From: CAZEAN01 sp964510225
GTDB lineage: Bacteria; Planctomycetota; Planctomycetia; Isosphaerales; Isosphaeraceae
DNA: 49,392 nucleotides
Direction: 5' to 3'
NCBI GenBank assembly: GCA_964510225.1
Contig: CAZEAN010000037.1
Span: 1 to 49,392 of the forward strand
Shown here: positions 24,242 through 32,384 of the stretch, in pieces
Position numbering within the stretch: the stretch's first letter is position 1
How the letters are laid out: every line of letters begins with the position of its first letter
Position numbers and translations under genes: made by a program
The notes under the pieces: model-generated
What the model saw: only the letters and a program-made list of their open reading frames with translations
What the model was told of the DNA's origin: nothing
Databases searched by the model: none

Positions 24242-25510
24242 ATGAAACGCGATTCGAGACTGCCAGTCACCGTCCTGTCCGGCTTCCTCGGGGCCGGGAA
24301 GACTACGCTACTCAACCACATCTTGGCGAACCGCGAGGGACGGCGGGTCGCCGTGATCGTCAATGATATGAGCGAGATCAACATTGACGCGAGCCTCGTT
24401 CGAAGTGGCGCGGCGTTGAGCCGGGTAGAAGAGCGGTTGATCGAGATGACCAACGGCTGCATCTGTTGCACGCTCCGTGAGGATTTGCTTGTTGAGGTCC
24501 GTCGTCTGGCCAGCGAGGGCCGCTTTGACTCCCTGCTGATCGAGTCCACCGGCATCTCCGAGCCAATGCCCGTGGCCGAGACTTTTACCTTTGAGGACGA
24601 ACAGGGCCAGGCCCTCTACGATGTCGCTCGCCTCGACACCATGGTTACGGTCGTTGACGCCGCCGCGTTTCTACGCGAGCTGGTCCAGGCCGATGACTTA
24701 TCCAATCGTGGTCTCGCGGTCGGTGAGAGCGACGACCGTACGATCTCTGACCTGCTCGTTGAGCAGGTGGAGTTTGCCGACGTCCTCGTGCTCAACAAGA
24801 TAGATTGCATCTCCCCTGTGGAGCTGGTCCGCGTCGAGGCATTGCTCCGACGCCTGAACCCCACGGCCGAGATCGCCCGCGGTGAGTTCGGTCGCGTGCC
24901 GCTGACTCTCGTGTTGGACACCGGCCGCTTTGACTTTGAACATGCCGCCGCCGCTCCCGGCTGGCTGGCTGAACTCCGCGGCGAGCACGTCCCCGAGACC
25001 GAGGAATACGGCATCTCCAGTTTCGTCTACCGATCGAGGCGCCCGTTCCACCCCATTCTGTTCTCGGAGTGGATCGGCCAGGACTGGGATGGCCTTCTCC
25101 GGGCCAAGGGGACCTTTTGGCTGGCGACTCGCCCTGACCTCGTCGGCCTCTACTCCCTAGCCGGCGGCGCCTGCCGCACCCAGCCCGGCGGACGTTGGCT
25201 TGCCGCGACCCCGAAGTCCGATTGGCCCGGCGACCCCGATGAGTGTCAGACTGTTCTCGACGACTGGGATCCAACTTTCGGTGATCGCGTCCAGGAACTC
25301 GTCTTCATCGGTGTCGACCTCGACCGAGAGGCGATCTGCCGCTCGCTTGATGGCTGCCTCCTCACCGACTCGGAACTCGACGGCTGGCATCCCGTTGCCG
25401 CCTTCGACCTCCCCGACCCCTTCCCCGAGTGGCTCGATGCCCTCCAGGATGACCACGATCACGGTCCAGGGGCTATCCCGACCCGAGATGACGGGTCGGA
25501 TGACTCTTGA
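24242..25510 (+). CDS. COG0523 (CobW/ZNG-type) metallochaperone GTPase
   Basis: The protein has 422 residues. The G3E GTPase domain has Walker A GFLGAGKT (14-21), the switch/metal motif GCICCTL with Cys73, Cys75 and Cys76, ESTGISEPMPVAE, and the base-recognition NKID (VLVLNKID). A CobW C-terminal domain follows, and the tail ends with a His/Asp cluster DDHDHGPG that may bind metal. Zinc-regulated members (ZigA, YciC, ZNG1) deliver zinc to client enzymes during starvation. The gene lies in a GC-rich stretch (row 25081-25140: 67% GC) and ends 36 bases before the flavoprotein gene. Zinc is inferred from the Fur-family neighbour; other metals are handled by some subgroups. Confidence 0.93.
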   Translation: MKRDSRLPVTVLSGFLGAGKTTLLNHILANREGRRVAVIVNDMSEINIDASLVRSGAALSRVEERLIEMTNGCICCTLREDLLVEVRRLASEGRFDSLLIESTGISEPMPVAETFTFEDEQGQALYDVARLDTMVTVVDAAAFLRELVQADDLSNRGLAVGESDDRTISDLLVEQVEFADVLVLNKIDCISPVELVRVEALLRRLNPTAEIARGEFGRVPLTLVLDTGRFDFEHAAAAPGWLAELRGEHVPETEEYGISSFVYRSRRPFHPILFSEWIGQDWDGLLRAKGTFWLATRPDLVGLYSLAGGACRTQPGGRWLAATPKSDWPGDPDECQTVLDDWDPTFGDRVQELVFIGVDLDREAICRSLDGCLLTDSELDGWHPVAAFDLPDPFPEWLDALQDDHDHGPGAIPTRDDGSDDS

Positions 25511-25546
25511 GCCCAAGCAACGTACCGAGTCTATGGAGGTCCGCCG

Positions 25547-26707
25547 ATGACTCGTGCTTTTTCAACGATTGAGCGTCTAATGATGCCTGCAATGAAGGTC
25601 AAGAGGTACGATGTCGTTGTCATCGGTGGTGGCGCTGCGGGGGTGGGGGTTGGGATAGCCCTGATGCACGCGGGTATCGAGAACTTTATCGTGCTCGATC
25701 GATATACGGTCGGATCGTCATTTGCGTCGTGGCCGGCTGAGACTCGCTTCATCACTCCTTCATTTCCAACGAATTCGATTGGCATGCTCGATTTGAACTC
25801 GATTGCGATTGGTGTTTCTCCAGCGTTTAGCTTAGAGGTCGAGCATCCGACGGGCGCAGAGTACGCGGCACATTTACGTCAGGTCGCTCAATTCTTTGGG
25901 TTACCAGTGCGAGAATATACCGACGTATTACGGGTGACCAAGCTTGGAGACGACTTCCTGATCGATACGCCCGAGGATACTCTGCGGGCCAAGCATGTGA
26001 TTTGGGCGGCTGGTGAGTTTCAATACCCACGATTGGGGGGATTCGCCGGGAGCGAACTCTGCGAACACACCGCAACGATCGCCCGTTATGAGAACCTTGA
26101 AGGAGACGATTTCATCATTGTCGGTGGTTACGAAAGTGGTGTTGATGCTGCCTACCACCTCGCATCCCGCGATAAACGGGTGCGGTTGTTTGATAAAGGG
26201 TGTCCCTGGAAGGAAGAGAGTTCAGACCCAAGCGTCGCGTTGTCTCCATACTCGCTTGAAAGAATGCGTGAAGATCATTTTAAGAAGCGAGTAGAGCTTT
26301 TCCCTAACGCGACGATCGATTCGGTCACTCGCGTGGAGGAGAAGTATGAAGTGACGGTCCAAGACGGGCGTCGATTTCAATCGAGTGTTCCGCCCCTTCT
26401 GGCAGGAGGGTTTGAAGGGAGTCTCAAGCTGGTCTCATATTTATTCGAGTCGCGTGAAGATGGCTTTCCGCTTCTGAGTGAACAGGATGAGTCGACAATC
26501 GTGCCAGGTTTGTTCTTATGTGGACCAGCGGTGCGACACGGTAATCATGTCTTTTGTTTTATCTACAAGTATCGACAAAGATTTGCCGTGGTTGCCAAAG
26601 CGATTGCCAATTCGTTGGGACTACCCGCTGAAGAGTTGGAGAATTACCGCAACTGGGGCATGTACCTGGATGATCTCTCCTGCTGTGGAGAGGAATGCGT
26701 GTGTTAG
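25547..26707 (+). CDS. FAD/NAD(P)-dependent flavoprotein with Cys-rich C terminus
   Basis: The protein has 386 residues. The ATG at 25547 has GGAGG 7 bases upstream, preferred over the unsupported ATG at 25592. A FAD-binding Rossmann motif is VVVIGGGAAGVGVG (23-36), a second nucleotide-binding motif is FIIVGGYESGVDAA (189-202), and ATG-like WAAGEFQYP is near 153-161. It resembles the YpdA/CzcO-type class (thioredoxin reductase-like or monooxygenase-like) and has no CxxC redox pair within the domains. The last residues carry Cys379, Cys380, Cys384 and Cys386, which could be a redox or metal-transfer tail. GC is lower than in the GTPase gene (row 26101: 48%). It is co-transcribed with COG0523; substrate unknown. 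Confidence 0.85.
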   Translation: MTRAFSTIERLMMPAMKVKRYDVVVIGGGAAGVGVGIALMHAGIENFIVLDRYTVGSSFASWPAETRFITPSFPTNSIGMLDLNSIAIGVSPAFSLEVEHPTGAEYAAHLRQVAQFFGLPVREYTDVLRVTKLGDDFLIDTPEDTLRAKHVIWAAGEFQYPRLGGFAGSELCEHTATIARYENLEGDDFIIVGGYESGVDAAYHLASRDKRVRLFDKGCPWKEESSDPSVALSPYSLERMREDHFKKRVELFPNATIDSVTRVEEKYEVTVQDGRRFQSSVPPLLAGGFEGSLKLVSYLFESREDGFPLLSEQDESTIVPGLFLCGPAVRHGNHVFCFIYKYRQRFAVVAKAIANSLGLPAEELENYRNWGMYLDDLSCCGEECVC

Positions 26708-26986
26708 ATGAATGGTTGTCTTTTTCGAGGTCCTTCCAATCAGCTGAAACACAAGATGACCGAACAGGAGAAGCTCGAGATGTCCGAACACTTACAGAAC
26801 TTCGCGACAACCGTGCAAAAGAAGGTGGCGAAGGTGACGATCATCCACCCGAACACGGTGATTGAGAACGTCGCTGTCGAGTACTGCGTCAGCAGCGGCT
26901 ACGTCCTAATTCAGGATCCCGCGAATAGCAGGGCTCTAGTCACGCATATTAGCAATCTAGTGATTGAATTGCCAATGAGCGCTTAA
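26708..26986 (+). CDS. Small unrecognised protein following the flavoprotein
   Basis: Up to 92 residues. The ATG at 26708 abuts the flavoprotein stop. An alternative start at 26780 (MSEHLQNFA) has AGGAG about 9 bases upstream and would give 68 residues. The core is beta-rich (KKVAKVTIIHPNTVIENVAV, GYVLIQD, ALVTHISNLVIELP) with one Cys. I recognise no family. The immediate junction and same strand suggest it belongs to the metal-responsive transcript and may partner the flavoprotein. Confidence 0.6.
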   Translation: MNGCLFRGPSNQLKHKMTEQEKLEMSEHLQNFATTVQKKVAKVTIIHPNTVIENVAVEYCVSSGYVLIQDPANSRALVTHISNLVIELPMSA

Positions 26987-26993
26987 TCTTCTG

Positions 26994-27314
26994 GTGTCGA
27001 GAGGGGTGGGCGTCTTGAATGGGAACGACAAAGGGGTCGTAAGGCGGACACTCGCCGCGTTTCCAACAGACCCAAACGCGGCGAGCGAGGTCCCAGAGAG
27101 TGGTGTCCTCTCTGGCGCAAGGCGAGGCCGACTGGCACGAGTGTTACGAATCGAGTGGCTTGGGCAAACCGTAGCTAGCCTTTGCTGGATCGCAAGTGTG
27201 TTGACCTACGGAATCAGTTCTGGTGGTGATTGGTTGCAGTTGTTGGCTGCCTCGTCTTGGTTGCTTGCCAACATCGCCGCAGCCTTGACTAGTAATACGC
27301 CCGGGAACGACTGA
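26994..27314 (+). CDS. Small two-helix membrane protein
   Basis: Up to 106 residues with a GTG start at 26994; starts further in (GTG near 27006 or TTG near 27015) are possible. The polar, Arg-rich N-terminal half is followed by two hydrophobic segments, TVASLCWIASVLTYGI and LLAASSWLLANIAAAL, separated by a short loop. It begins 7 bases after the preceding small gene, so it is probably the last gene of the transcript. Unknown function. Confidence 0.5.
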   Translation: MSRGVGVLNGNDKGVVRRTLAAFPTDPNAASEVPESGVLSGARRGRLARVLRIEWLGQTVASLCWIASVLTYGISSGGDWLQLLAASSWLLANIAAALTSNTPGND

Positions 27315-27575
27315 GCAAATGTATAATTCAACTGTATGAGAACAAACTTTTTGAGGTAAACCGATCACTGGATGGATCGAGCAATGGTAAACGAGAGATA
27401 TCCAAGCCAATGCCTACCTCACGCCCCTGGTCAGGGCGTTCGCCTGCTCTTCGGAAGATCGCATCCTGAACGAGCCGAGAGAAATTGCGGATGGAGGATT
27501 CGACCTCCGAGTGTTAAGATCTGACTTGAACCGAACAAACCCTAAACTCGCGTTAGTCTTCAAGATCTGAACGCA

Positions 27576-27960
27576 TTGTTCCAATCCATCCGACCGTATT
27601 CGCGAGGATGCCCCGTGTGCGGAGGACTCTGCCTCGATGGACCTCACGAAATCTACTCGACCGCGCTGAGTTTGATCTTTGCGGTTGCAGGGCTCGCATT
27701 AATCGTCGGGAAGCTGGACCGCTATCAAGCCCAACGTGTCCGGCGTTATAAACCTTCGCCAAAGCCGGGTCTCACCAGTTCAGCACGACGGGTGGGTGTG
27801 TCCTCGAATTCGCCGGGGCGCCGTCTCCGTCCTCAAACGGGAAAAGCAACCACACCTGGTAATCGTTCACAGTCGAATAGGAAGAGCGCAGTTTCTTGAG
27901 TTTCCCCACCGTATATCCCTCGATCGAACCGAGTGGCGTCGGGCTATGGATTTTCTGCGC
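27576..27960 (+). pseudogene. Possible frameshifted small membrane protein
   Basis: One frame reads CPVCGGLCLDGPHEIY followed by a hydrophobic segment ALSLIFAVAGLALIVG, then becomes low-quality Ser/Arg-rich sequence. From about 27780 another frame carries a more protein-like stretch ending DRTEWRRAMDFLRGPLG. A single frameshift would join a CxxC head, one helix and a basic tail. No homologue was recognised, so this is speculative. Confidence 0.2.
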
Positions 27961-28017
27961 GGTCCACTAGGTGTTGACGCCGATTCCTCCCCCCGTTTCC
28001 TGGGATGTAAGCGACTT

Positions 28018-28080
28018 CCCGATTTCTCAATTACGCTCAGCTGGGTCCCCAAATCGGGACGATTTGTGGGTAATTGAGAA
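28018..28080 (+). other. Interleaved inverted repeats (pseudoknot-like) with right direct-repeat copy
   Basis: CCCGATTT (28018-28025) pairs with AAATCGGG (28051-28058), and TTCTCAATTAC (28024-28034) pairs with GTAATTGAGAA (28070-28080). The order a-b-a'-b' is that of an H-type pseudoknot, with the two left arms overlapping by 2 bases. The right copy of the 18-bp direct repeat (28060-28077) lies within the right arm. It may be a transposon end, a structured RNA upstream of the Gfo/Idh gene, or chance. Confidence 0.35.
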
Positions 28081-28221
28081 CTGGCGAACGTCATGGTCGG
28101 CTTGACACCTACCCTGGAGAACAAGACGAATTTGCCGAGATGCTTGCAGGGGGATGATCTGTTCTGGGAAAATGCACGCTGACTCAGTCGAGTCAACCCC
28201 ACCCGTGGAGCGTGTGAACTC

Positions 28222-29556
28222 ATGAAGCCCAAACCCATCGAGACGTCCCCAACGCGCCGTGAGGTGCTCCGAGGGGCCACAACCGCCATCGCAGGCACAA
28301 CAATCGGATTGCCAACGATCGTTCCTGCAAGTGCCCTGGGACGATCAGCCCGCCCAACCCCTTCCGATCGGATTACCCTCGGCGTCATCGGCTTCGGTCC
28401 TCGATGTCGTTACGATCTCACTGCGATCCTTAAGGAAGCAGACGTCCAGTGTGTGGGACTCGCAGACGTCCAAGCAAGCCGTCGTGACGCCGGAAAACAA
28501 CTGGTCGACAAGACTTACAAGAACACCGACTGTGTTCTCTATCGCGATTTTCGAGAGCTGCTGGGTCGCCCAGAGATCGATGCCGTCTTAATCGCGACCG
28601 GAGATCGTTGGCACGCTCCGGCATCGATCTTGGCCGCAGAGGCAGGCAAGGACGTCTATAGCGAAAAACCGTGCGGGCTCACGATCGGGCTCTGCCAAGA
28701 GCTTGAAGCAACGATCAGTAGGACGGAGCGAGTCTTCCAAGCTGGGACGCAACGAAGGAGCGTTGCCAATTTTCAGGCCGCTGTTCAACTGGCGCGAACT
28801 GGAAAACTCGGGAAGCTCCAGACCCTTTATGCTTCGGTCTACGTTCCCGAGATCATCACGTCGTGGCTTCCCGCCGAACCAACACCCTCACCCGAAGAGG
28901 TCGATTGGGATCTCTGGCTCGGCCCCGCTCCCTGGCGACCTTACAATCAGCGCTACGTTCAGGGACGCTGGCGCGGCTACTGGGATTTTGACTCCGGCGC
29001 TCGATTGCTTGATTGGGGGGCCCACACGGTCGACCTCTGCCAATGGGCGAATGATGCTGATGAGACCATCCCTATTGAATACGAGCCCTCGGAAGCAGGA
29101 ATTACGGCTCGGTACGAGAATGGGGTCACCCTGATCCTTGATTTCCTCAAGGACCCGTTTGGCGATCGGGAAGGTTGGATCAACGAACTCGGGACGTGTC
29201 CTGTCCGTTTCGTTGGCGAGGAAGGGAAGGTCGAGACCGGCGATAATGGCGGGATTGTGGTCGAACCAGAGTCCCTCCGCAGCGAACTCGAGGGTCTCCA
29301 GGTCGACACACCGAACGTTGGTCTCGATGTCAGTGCGCACGCTCGGAACTTCTTCGACTGCATCAAGTCTCGAGACCTTCCCGCTGCGAACGCCCGAGTC
29401 ATGCGACGGTCTCACGTCGCTTGCCATGCCGCCGCACTTTCGTGGATTCTCCGAAGGAACTTGAAGGTCGATCCGGTGACAGAAGAATTCATCGACGACC
29501 CCGAAGCAAATCGGCTCTGTTCGAGGGTAGCTCGCGAACCCTGGAATTTCGGTTGA
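28222..29556 (+). CDS. Tat-exported Gfo/Idh/MocA oxidoreductase
   Basis: The protein has 444 residues. A twin-arginine signal, TRREVLRG, is followed by a hydrophobic stretch to about residue 38. The NAD(P)-binding domain starts with LGVIGFGPRCR and the catalytic-lysine motif is EKP (YSEKPCGL). The C-terminal domain has DWDLWLGPAPWRPYN, WDFDSGARLLDWGAHTVDL and related aromatic motifs typical of planctomycete secreted members. Such proteins oxidise or epimerise sugars or inositols with a tightly bound nucleotide. Export in folded form fits a cofactor-loaded enzyme. It has GGAG 11 bases before the ATG. The P-type ATPase gene follows after 142 bases. Confidence 0.92.
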   Translation: MKPKPIETSPTRREVLRGATTAIAGTTIGLPTIVPASALGRSARPTPSDRITLGVIGFGPRCRYDLTAILKEADVQCVGLADVQASRRDAGKQLVDKTYKNTDCVLYRDFRELLGRPEIDAVLIATGDRWHAPASILAAEAGKDVYSEKPCGLTIGLCQELEATISRTERVFQAGTQRRSVANFQAAVQLARTGKLGKLQTLYASVYVPEIITSWLPAEPTPSPEEVDWDLWLGPAPWRPYNQRYVQGRWRGYWDFDSGARLLDWGAHTVDLCQWANDADETIPIEYEPSEAGITARYENGVTLILDFLKDPFGDREGWINELGTCPVRFVGEEGKVETGDNGGIVVEPESLRSELEGLQVDTPNVGLDVSAHARNFFDCIKSRDLPAANARVMRRSHVACHAAALSWILRRNLKVDPVTEEFIDDPEANRLCSRVAREPWNFG

Positions 29557-29698
29557 GTTTCGGCACTGCCCCTCAAGATGCTCGGGGCGACTTGTCCCTG
29601 CAAGAAGACTCTGGAATATCCAGAACCGTCCGAGGAGCGCCTCACGATACTGTGGTCGTGCGCTCCTCGCTCGATCCTGCTCCGAGAGGTCTCCGACG

Positions 29699-32224
29699 AT
29701 GACAAGGCACCCAGACAACGACTCGCTCCGATTGATCATAGCGGGGATGGACCCCGACCGAACGTGTCGTGAGATTCAGCGTGTCCTCATGAGCGTACTC
29801 GGTGTCCGCGCCGTGACCTTGGATCCTGATGGTGCGTCGATCAGCGTTCGGGTCGTGCCGGGTTGGGTCGAGCAAGCAGAAGTCCAATCAGCCTTAACAC
29901 AAGCGGGATTCACCACTTCCGTTGAACCGGAGAGCGGTGTTTTGGTGGTTCAAGAATCAGACTCCACCGCCAAGGACGCAGGCGAGTTTCGGCGGAGCGG
30001 TGAACCCGACGACGCTTCGGTCAATGATTACGAATTCAGCGTCCAGGGGATGCATTGCGCGAGTTGTGTCGGCCGGGTCGAGGCGGTCCTCAAGAAGCTA
30101 CCAGGAGTGAAGAAGGCAGAGGCCAGCCTCGCAACCCATCGGGTCCAATTGCAGGTCCTTTCAACGCAATTCGATCGCTCGACAATTGAAAAAGCACTTC
30201 GCGATGCGGGCTACCAAGTCCGAAACCTCGGCGATCGTGAAAAGCTCGGCGACCTCGAAACACTCCGTAAGGAACGCGCGGCTCAACTGGCCAGAGCGCG
30301 GCGGCGATTAATTATTGGGCTCATTCTTTTGATACCGCTTCTGGGTCTCGGCGTCGCCACGATGCCCTGGATTGGAATCTTGAGCAATGCTCGATGGGTT
30401 GGTTGGGCGATGCTGATCCCCTCAGCGTTCCTCCAGATCTACCTTGGTGGTCCCTATCTGGTCAGGGCAGTTCAGCGGCTCCGCCACGGCTCAACCAACA
30501 TGGATACCCTGATTGCAATAGGGACCACCACCGCCTTTGGTTACAGCCTTTACCACCTCTTGAATGGTGAGCATCGCCAAGCCCATTACTTCATGGACTC
30601 TGGGATCATTCTGACGTTGATCACGCTCGGTTCCTATCTTGAGGTCCGTGCTCGGGGTGCCGCAGGTGAAGCCATCGAGCGCTTGCTGGACCTCTCACCG
30701 AAGGTTGCCCGACTCTTACAGTTGGATGGCACCGAGGTCGATCTCCCCGTCAACGAGATCAAACGGGGAGATGTACTCCGGATTAGGCCCGGAGAGTCGA
30801 TTCCAGTCGATGGGATGGTGATCGAAGGTTCGTCCGAGGTCGACGAATCGATGCTTACTGGTGAGTCAGCTCCGATTCCGAAACTTGTCGGTGACCCTGT
30901 CACCGGTGCGACAAGGAACTCCAACGGATCACTTCTCGTCCGTGCGACACGACTCGGCCGTGATAGTGCACTCGGGCAGATCGTGGCGATGGTCCGCGAA
31001 GCGCAGGGCTCCAAAGCGAATGTCCAACGACTCGCGGATCAAATCTCGGCAGTTTTTGTACCGATTGTTCTCGGAATCGCCCTTCTGACGCTCCTCGGTT
31101 GGGGGTTCTTCACCGATCGCTGGGAGGCCGCTGTCCTCAATGCAGCAGCGGTCTTGATCATTGCCTGTCCTTGTGCACTTGGTCTTGCGACTCCAGTAGC
31201 AATTGCTGTCGGCTCCGGTCGAGGGGCTCGTGAGGGCCTCTTGATCCGTGACGCCTCAGCCTTCGAGCGGATGGACCAGATTAGGGCTGTTGTTCTGGAC
31301 AAGACGGGGACTCTCACCGAAGGACGCCCCTCGATCGACCAGGTTGAGACTCTGAACGGATTCGATCGAGATCAGATTCTCCAGCTCGCCGGCGCTGCTG
31401 AAATAGGAAGCGAGCATCCAATCGGGCAAGCCTTGGCCCCCTATGCGCAAGGGATCCGCGCTGAGAAATTCCGAGCCCTTGAAGGCGCTGGGGTTGAAGC
31501 GACCGTTGAGGGTCTTGAGGTTGTGATTGGTTCGGGCGACTTGTTGAAGAGTCGGACCGGACAGGAGATAGCGAGGTCCGGGACGTTCGAAGACCCCGAC
31601 CGGACCGTCATTCATCTTGCAATTAACGGTGACCTCGCGGGGCAGATCTCGCTGGTCGATGCAACACGCCCACACGCGCCTGAGATGATTCAAGACTTGA
31701 AGGAGATGGGATTTGATCTCTACCTCCTTACCGGCGACGCCGAGGTGACAGCACGCTCGGTTGCAAAGGTGGTCGGCATCGATCCTGAGAAGGTCTTTGC
31801 ACGGGTTCTCCCTGCGCAGAAAGCAGAGCGGATCAATGAGTTACGTCAGGGTCGCTCCTCATCCGGAGTGACCCGAGTCGCGATGGTCGGTGATGGTATC
31901 AACGACGCCCCTGCCCTCGCCACCGCAGATCTCGGGATTGCGCTCGGCACGGGGACGGATGTTGCCAAAGCGACGGCCGATATCGTCATTACTTCCGGTG
32001 ATCTCCGGAGTGTTCCTCGAGCGTTCCGACTCGGCCGATCAACCCTCCGGGCAATCCGCGATAACCTCTTTTGGGCGTTCGGTTACAACGCCGTCGGGAT
32101 CCCCATCGCCGCGTTCGGCTTGTTTGGTACATACGGCCCGATGGTCGCAGCCCTGGCGATGTCGCTTAGCTCCGTCACGGTGATCACGCGGGCGAGACTC
32201 CTCAACTACGTCCGACTCGGGTAG
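29699..32224 (+). CDS. copA: Copper-type P1B ATPase with a degenerate first HMA domain
   Basis: The protein has 841 residues. Two N-terminal metal-binding domains are present. The second has GMHCASC (Cys120, Cys123). The first (about residues 10-75) has lost both cysteines: GMDPDRT stands where GMxCxxC is expected, leaving only Cys23. Eight membrane helices are expected; the transport motif is CPC (490-492) in ACPCALGLATP. The phosphorylation motif is DKTGT from Asp534, with SEHPIG and GDGINDAPAL after it, all intact. CPC with the YN and MxxS helices fits Cu+ export, so copA is likely, though Ag+ or a CcoI-like cytochrome oxidase role is possible. GAGAGG lies 9 bases before the ATG. No CopZ or CueR gene is visible nearby. 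Confidence 0.93.
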   Translation: MTRHPDNDSLRLIIAGMDPDRTCREIQRVLMSVLGVRAVTLDPDGASISVRVVPGWVEQAEVQSALTQAGFTTSVEPESGVLVVQESDSTAKDAGEFRRSGEPDDASVNDYEFSVQGMHCASCVGRVEAVLKKLPGVKKAEASLATHRVQLQVLSTQFDRSTIEKALRDAGYQVRNLGDREKLGDLETLRKERAAQLARARRRLIIGLILLIPLLGLGVATMPWIGILSNARWVGWAMLIPSAFLQIYLGGPYLVRAVQRLRHGSTNMDTLIAIGTTTAFGYSLYHLLNGEHRQAHYFMDSGIILTLITLGSYLEVRARGAAGEAIERLLDLSPKVARLLQLDGTEVDLPVNEIKRGDVLRIRPGESIPVDGMVIEGSSEVDESMLTGESAPIPKLVGDPVTGATRNSNGSLLVRATRLGRDSALGQIVAMVREAQGSKANVQRLADQISAVFVPIVLGIALLTLLGWGFFTDRWEAAVLNAAAVLIIACPCALGLATPVAIAVGSGRGAREGLLIRDASAFERMDQIRAVVLDKTGTLTEGRPSIDQVETLNGFDRDQILQLAGAAEIGSEHPIGQALAPYAQGIRAEKFRALEGAGVEATVEGLEVVIGSGDLLKSRTGQEIARSGTFEDPDRTVIHLAINGDLAGQISLVDATRPHAPEMIQDLKEMGFDLYLLTGDAEVTARSVAKVVGIDPEKVFARVLPAQKAERINELRQGRSSSGVTRVAMVGDGINDAPALATADLGIALGTGTDVAKATADIVITSGDLRSVPRAFRLGRSTLRAIRDNLFWAFGYNAVGIPIAAFGLFGTYGPMVAALAMSLSSVTVITRARLLNYVRLG

Positions 32225-32230
32225 ATCGAT

Positions 32231-32257
32231 AGCGTGGAAAATGCTCTTTTTGTTTTT
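32231..32257 (+). terminator. Intrinsic terminator of the P-type ATPase gene
   Basis: AGCGT (32231-32235), loop GGAAA and ATGCT (32241-32245, one G-U pair) are followed by CTTTTTGTTTTT. It starts 7 bases after the stop. The stem is short but the T-tract is the best in the window. Confidence 0.5.
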
Positions 32258-32384
32258 CTGTAAACTTGATTTGGGATAGCCAAAAAATCGAGTTGATTTA
32301 TTCGGTGGTCCGCATTTATCTTTCCAAAGAGAGTGTTGAGGAGAATGGCCGACACATCTTTCGATAAAATTGGAGCGGATTTCA

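Larger units (their letters stand above)
27315..28221. other. 907-base stretch without a convincing intact gene
   Basis: Several short open frames exist on both strands but none shows a full domain. A membrane-helix-encoding frame near 27576-27730 and a basic frame near 27780-27960 could be remains of one gene broken by a frameshift. A structured element lies at 28018-28080. A TTGACA at 28102-28107 lacks a fitting -10. Confidence 0.5.

Noticed and set aside
23743..24366. Second 207-codon plus-strand frame overlapping the unknown Zur-locus gene
   Set aside because: It overlaps the start of the certain COG0523 gene and has shadow-type Arg/Ser composition; the other frame has better protein character and spacing.
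27867..28388. 173-codon minus-strand frame before the Gfo/Idh gene
   Set aside because: It overlaps the Tat signal of a certain gene and is Arg/Ser-rich without motifs.
28888..29739. Minus-strand open frame of 283 codons opposite Gfo/Idh
   Set aside because: No recognisable motifs and antisense to a clear family member.
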